Of a stretch of 5,980 bases of DNA, positions 5,878 through 5,980 are shown piece after piece (within the stretch, counting starts at the first letter, position 1; each line of letters begins with the position of its first letter). Made by a program: the position numbers and the translations under genes. Source of the stretch: an uncultured Saprospiraceae bacterium. Lineage in GTDB: Bacteria > Bacteroidota > Bacteroidia > Chitinophagales > Saprospiraceae. The notes under the pieces were generated by a model that searched no databases, was not told the DNA's origin, and was given only the letters and a program-made list of their open reading frames with translations. The stretch spans positions 1-5,980 of the forward strand of contig CAKZUM010000646.1 of assembly GCA_937921525.1 (NCBI GenBank), given 5' to 3'.

Positions 5878-5980
5878 AGAACGCTACGCTGTCAGAACGC
5901 TAGGTAGTCAACATTATAAATCTGACTTCTGACAGTTCCGTTAGCGTAAGCTAACTAGAACGATCTGACCTCTGACTTCT
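5878..5980. repeat. Second heptamer-bearing inverted element, cut by window edge
   Basis: This begins two bases after the PorP/SprF stop codon. AGAACGCTA is directly repeated (5878-5886 and 5894-5902). CTGTCAGAA (5889-5897) pairs perfectly with TTCTGACAG (5927-5935), and ACGCTA (5881-5886) pairs with TAGCGT (5942-5947) outside it. A competing hairpin is GTTAGC, loop GTAA, GCTAAC (5940-5955). TCTGACn heptamers occur at 5921-5934 (TCTGACT, TCTGACA) and 5964-5980 (TCTGACC, TCTGACT, TCT), running off the window. It may shape the 3' end of the PorP/SprF transcript, but no T-run is seen. Confidence 0.6.

Overview
The window is AT-rich and reads as a piece of a Bacteroidota chromosome. The evidence is a PorP/SprF-family outer-membrane protein with a Sec signal peptide, a DUF1573 lipoprotein, coding starts without Shine-Dalgarno sequences, and a promoter matching the Bacteroidota pattern (TTTG-like box, 19 bp, TAnnTTTG). 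The long repeat-filled intergenic regions suggest a free-living or marine lineage rather than a gut Bacteroides. That last point is inference.

Layout: 1-338 is non-coding, with one long hairpin and two tandem operator-like palindromes. 339-2285 (+) encodes a cytoplasmic type I pullulanase. 2462-2983 (+) encodes a DUF1573 lipoprotein behind a good promoter and followed by a strong terminator. 3083-3187 is a symmetrical inverted element built of heptamer repeats, lying between two convergent genes. 3213-4028 (-) encodes a MOSC-domain protein of the YcbX type. 4029-4876 is an 848 bp gap holding a 163 bp MITE-like palindrome, a perfect 13 bp inverted repeat and a probable gene relic on the minus strand. 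4877-5875 (+) encodes a PorP/SprF protein. 5878-5980 is a second heptamer-bearing repeat element, cut by the window edge.

The four intact genes look like independent single-gene units: alpha-glucan debranching, a periplasmic or envelope lipoprotein, a molybdenum-cofactor or sulfur-related MOSC protein, and a gliding/type IX secretion-associated membrane protein. I see no operon linking them and no convincing new multi-gene system. The unusual content is in the intergenic DNA: two heptamer (TCTnnnn) inverted elements, a MITE-like palindrome, tandem palindromes ahead of the pullulanase gene, and a decayed reading frame.
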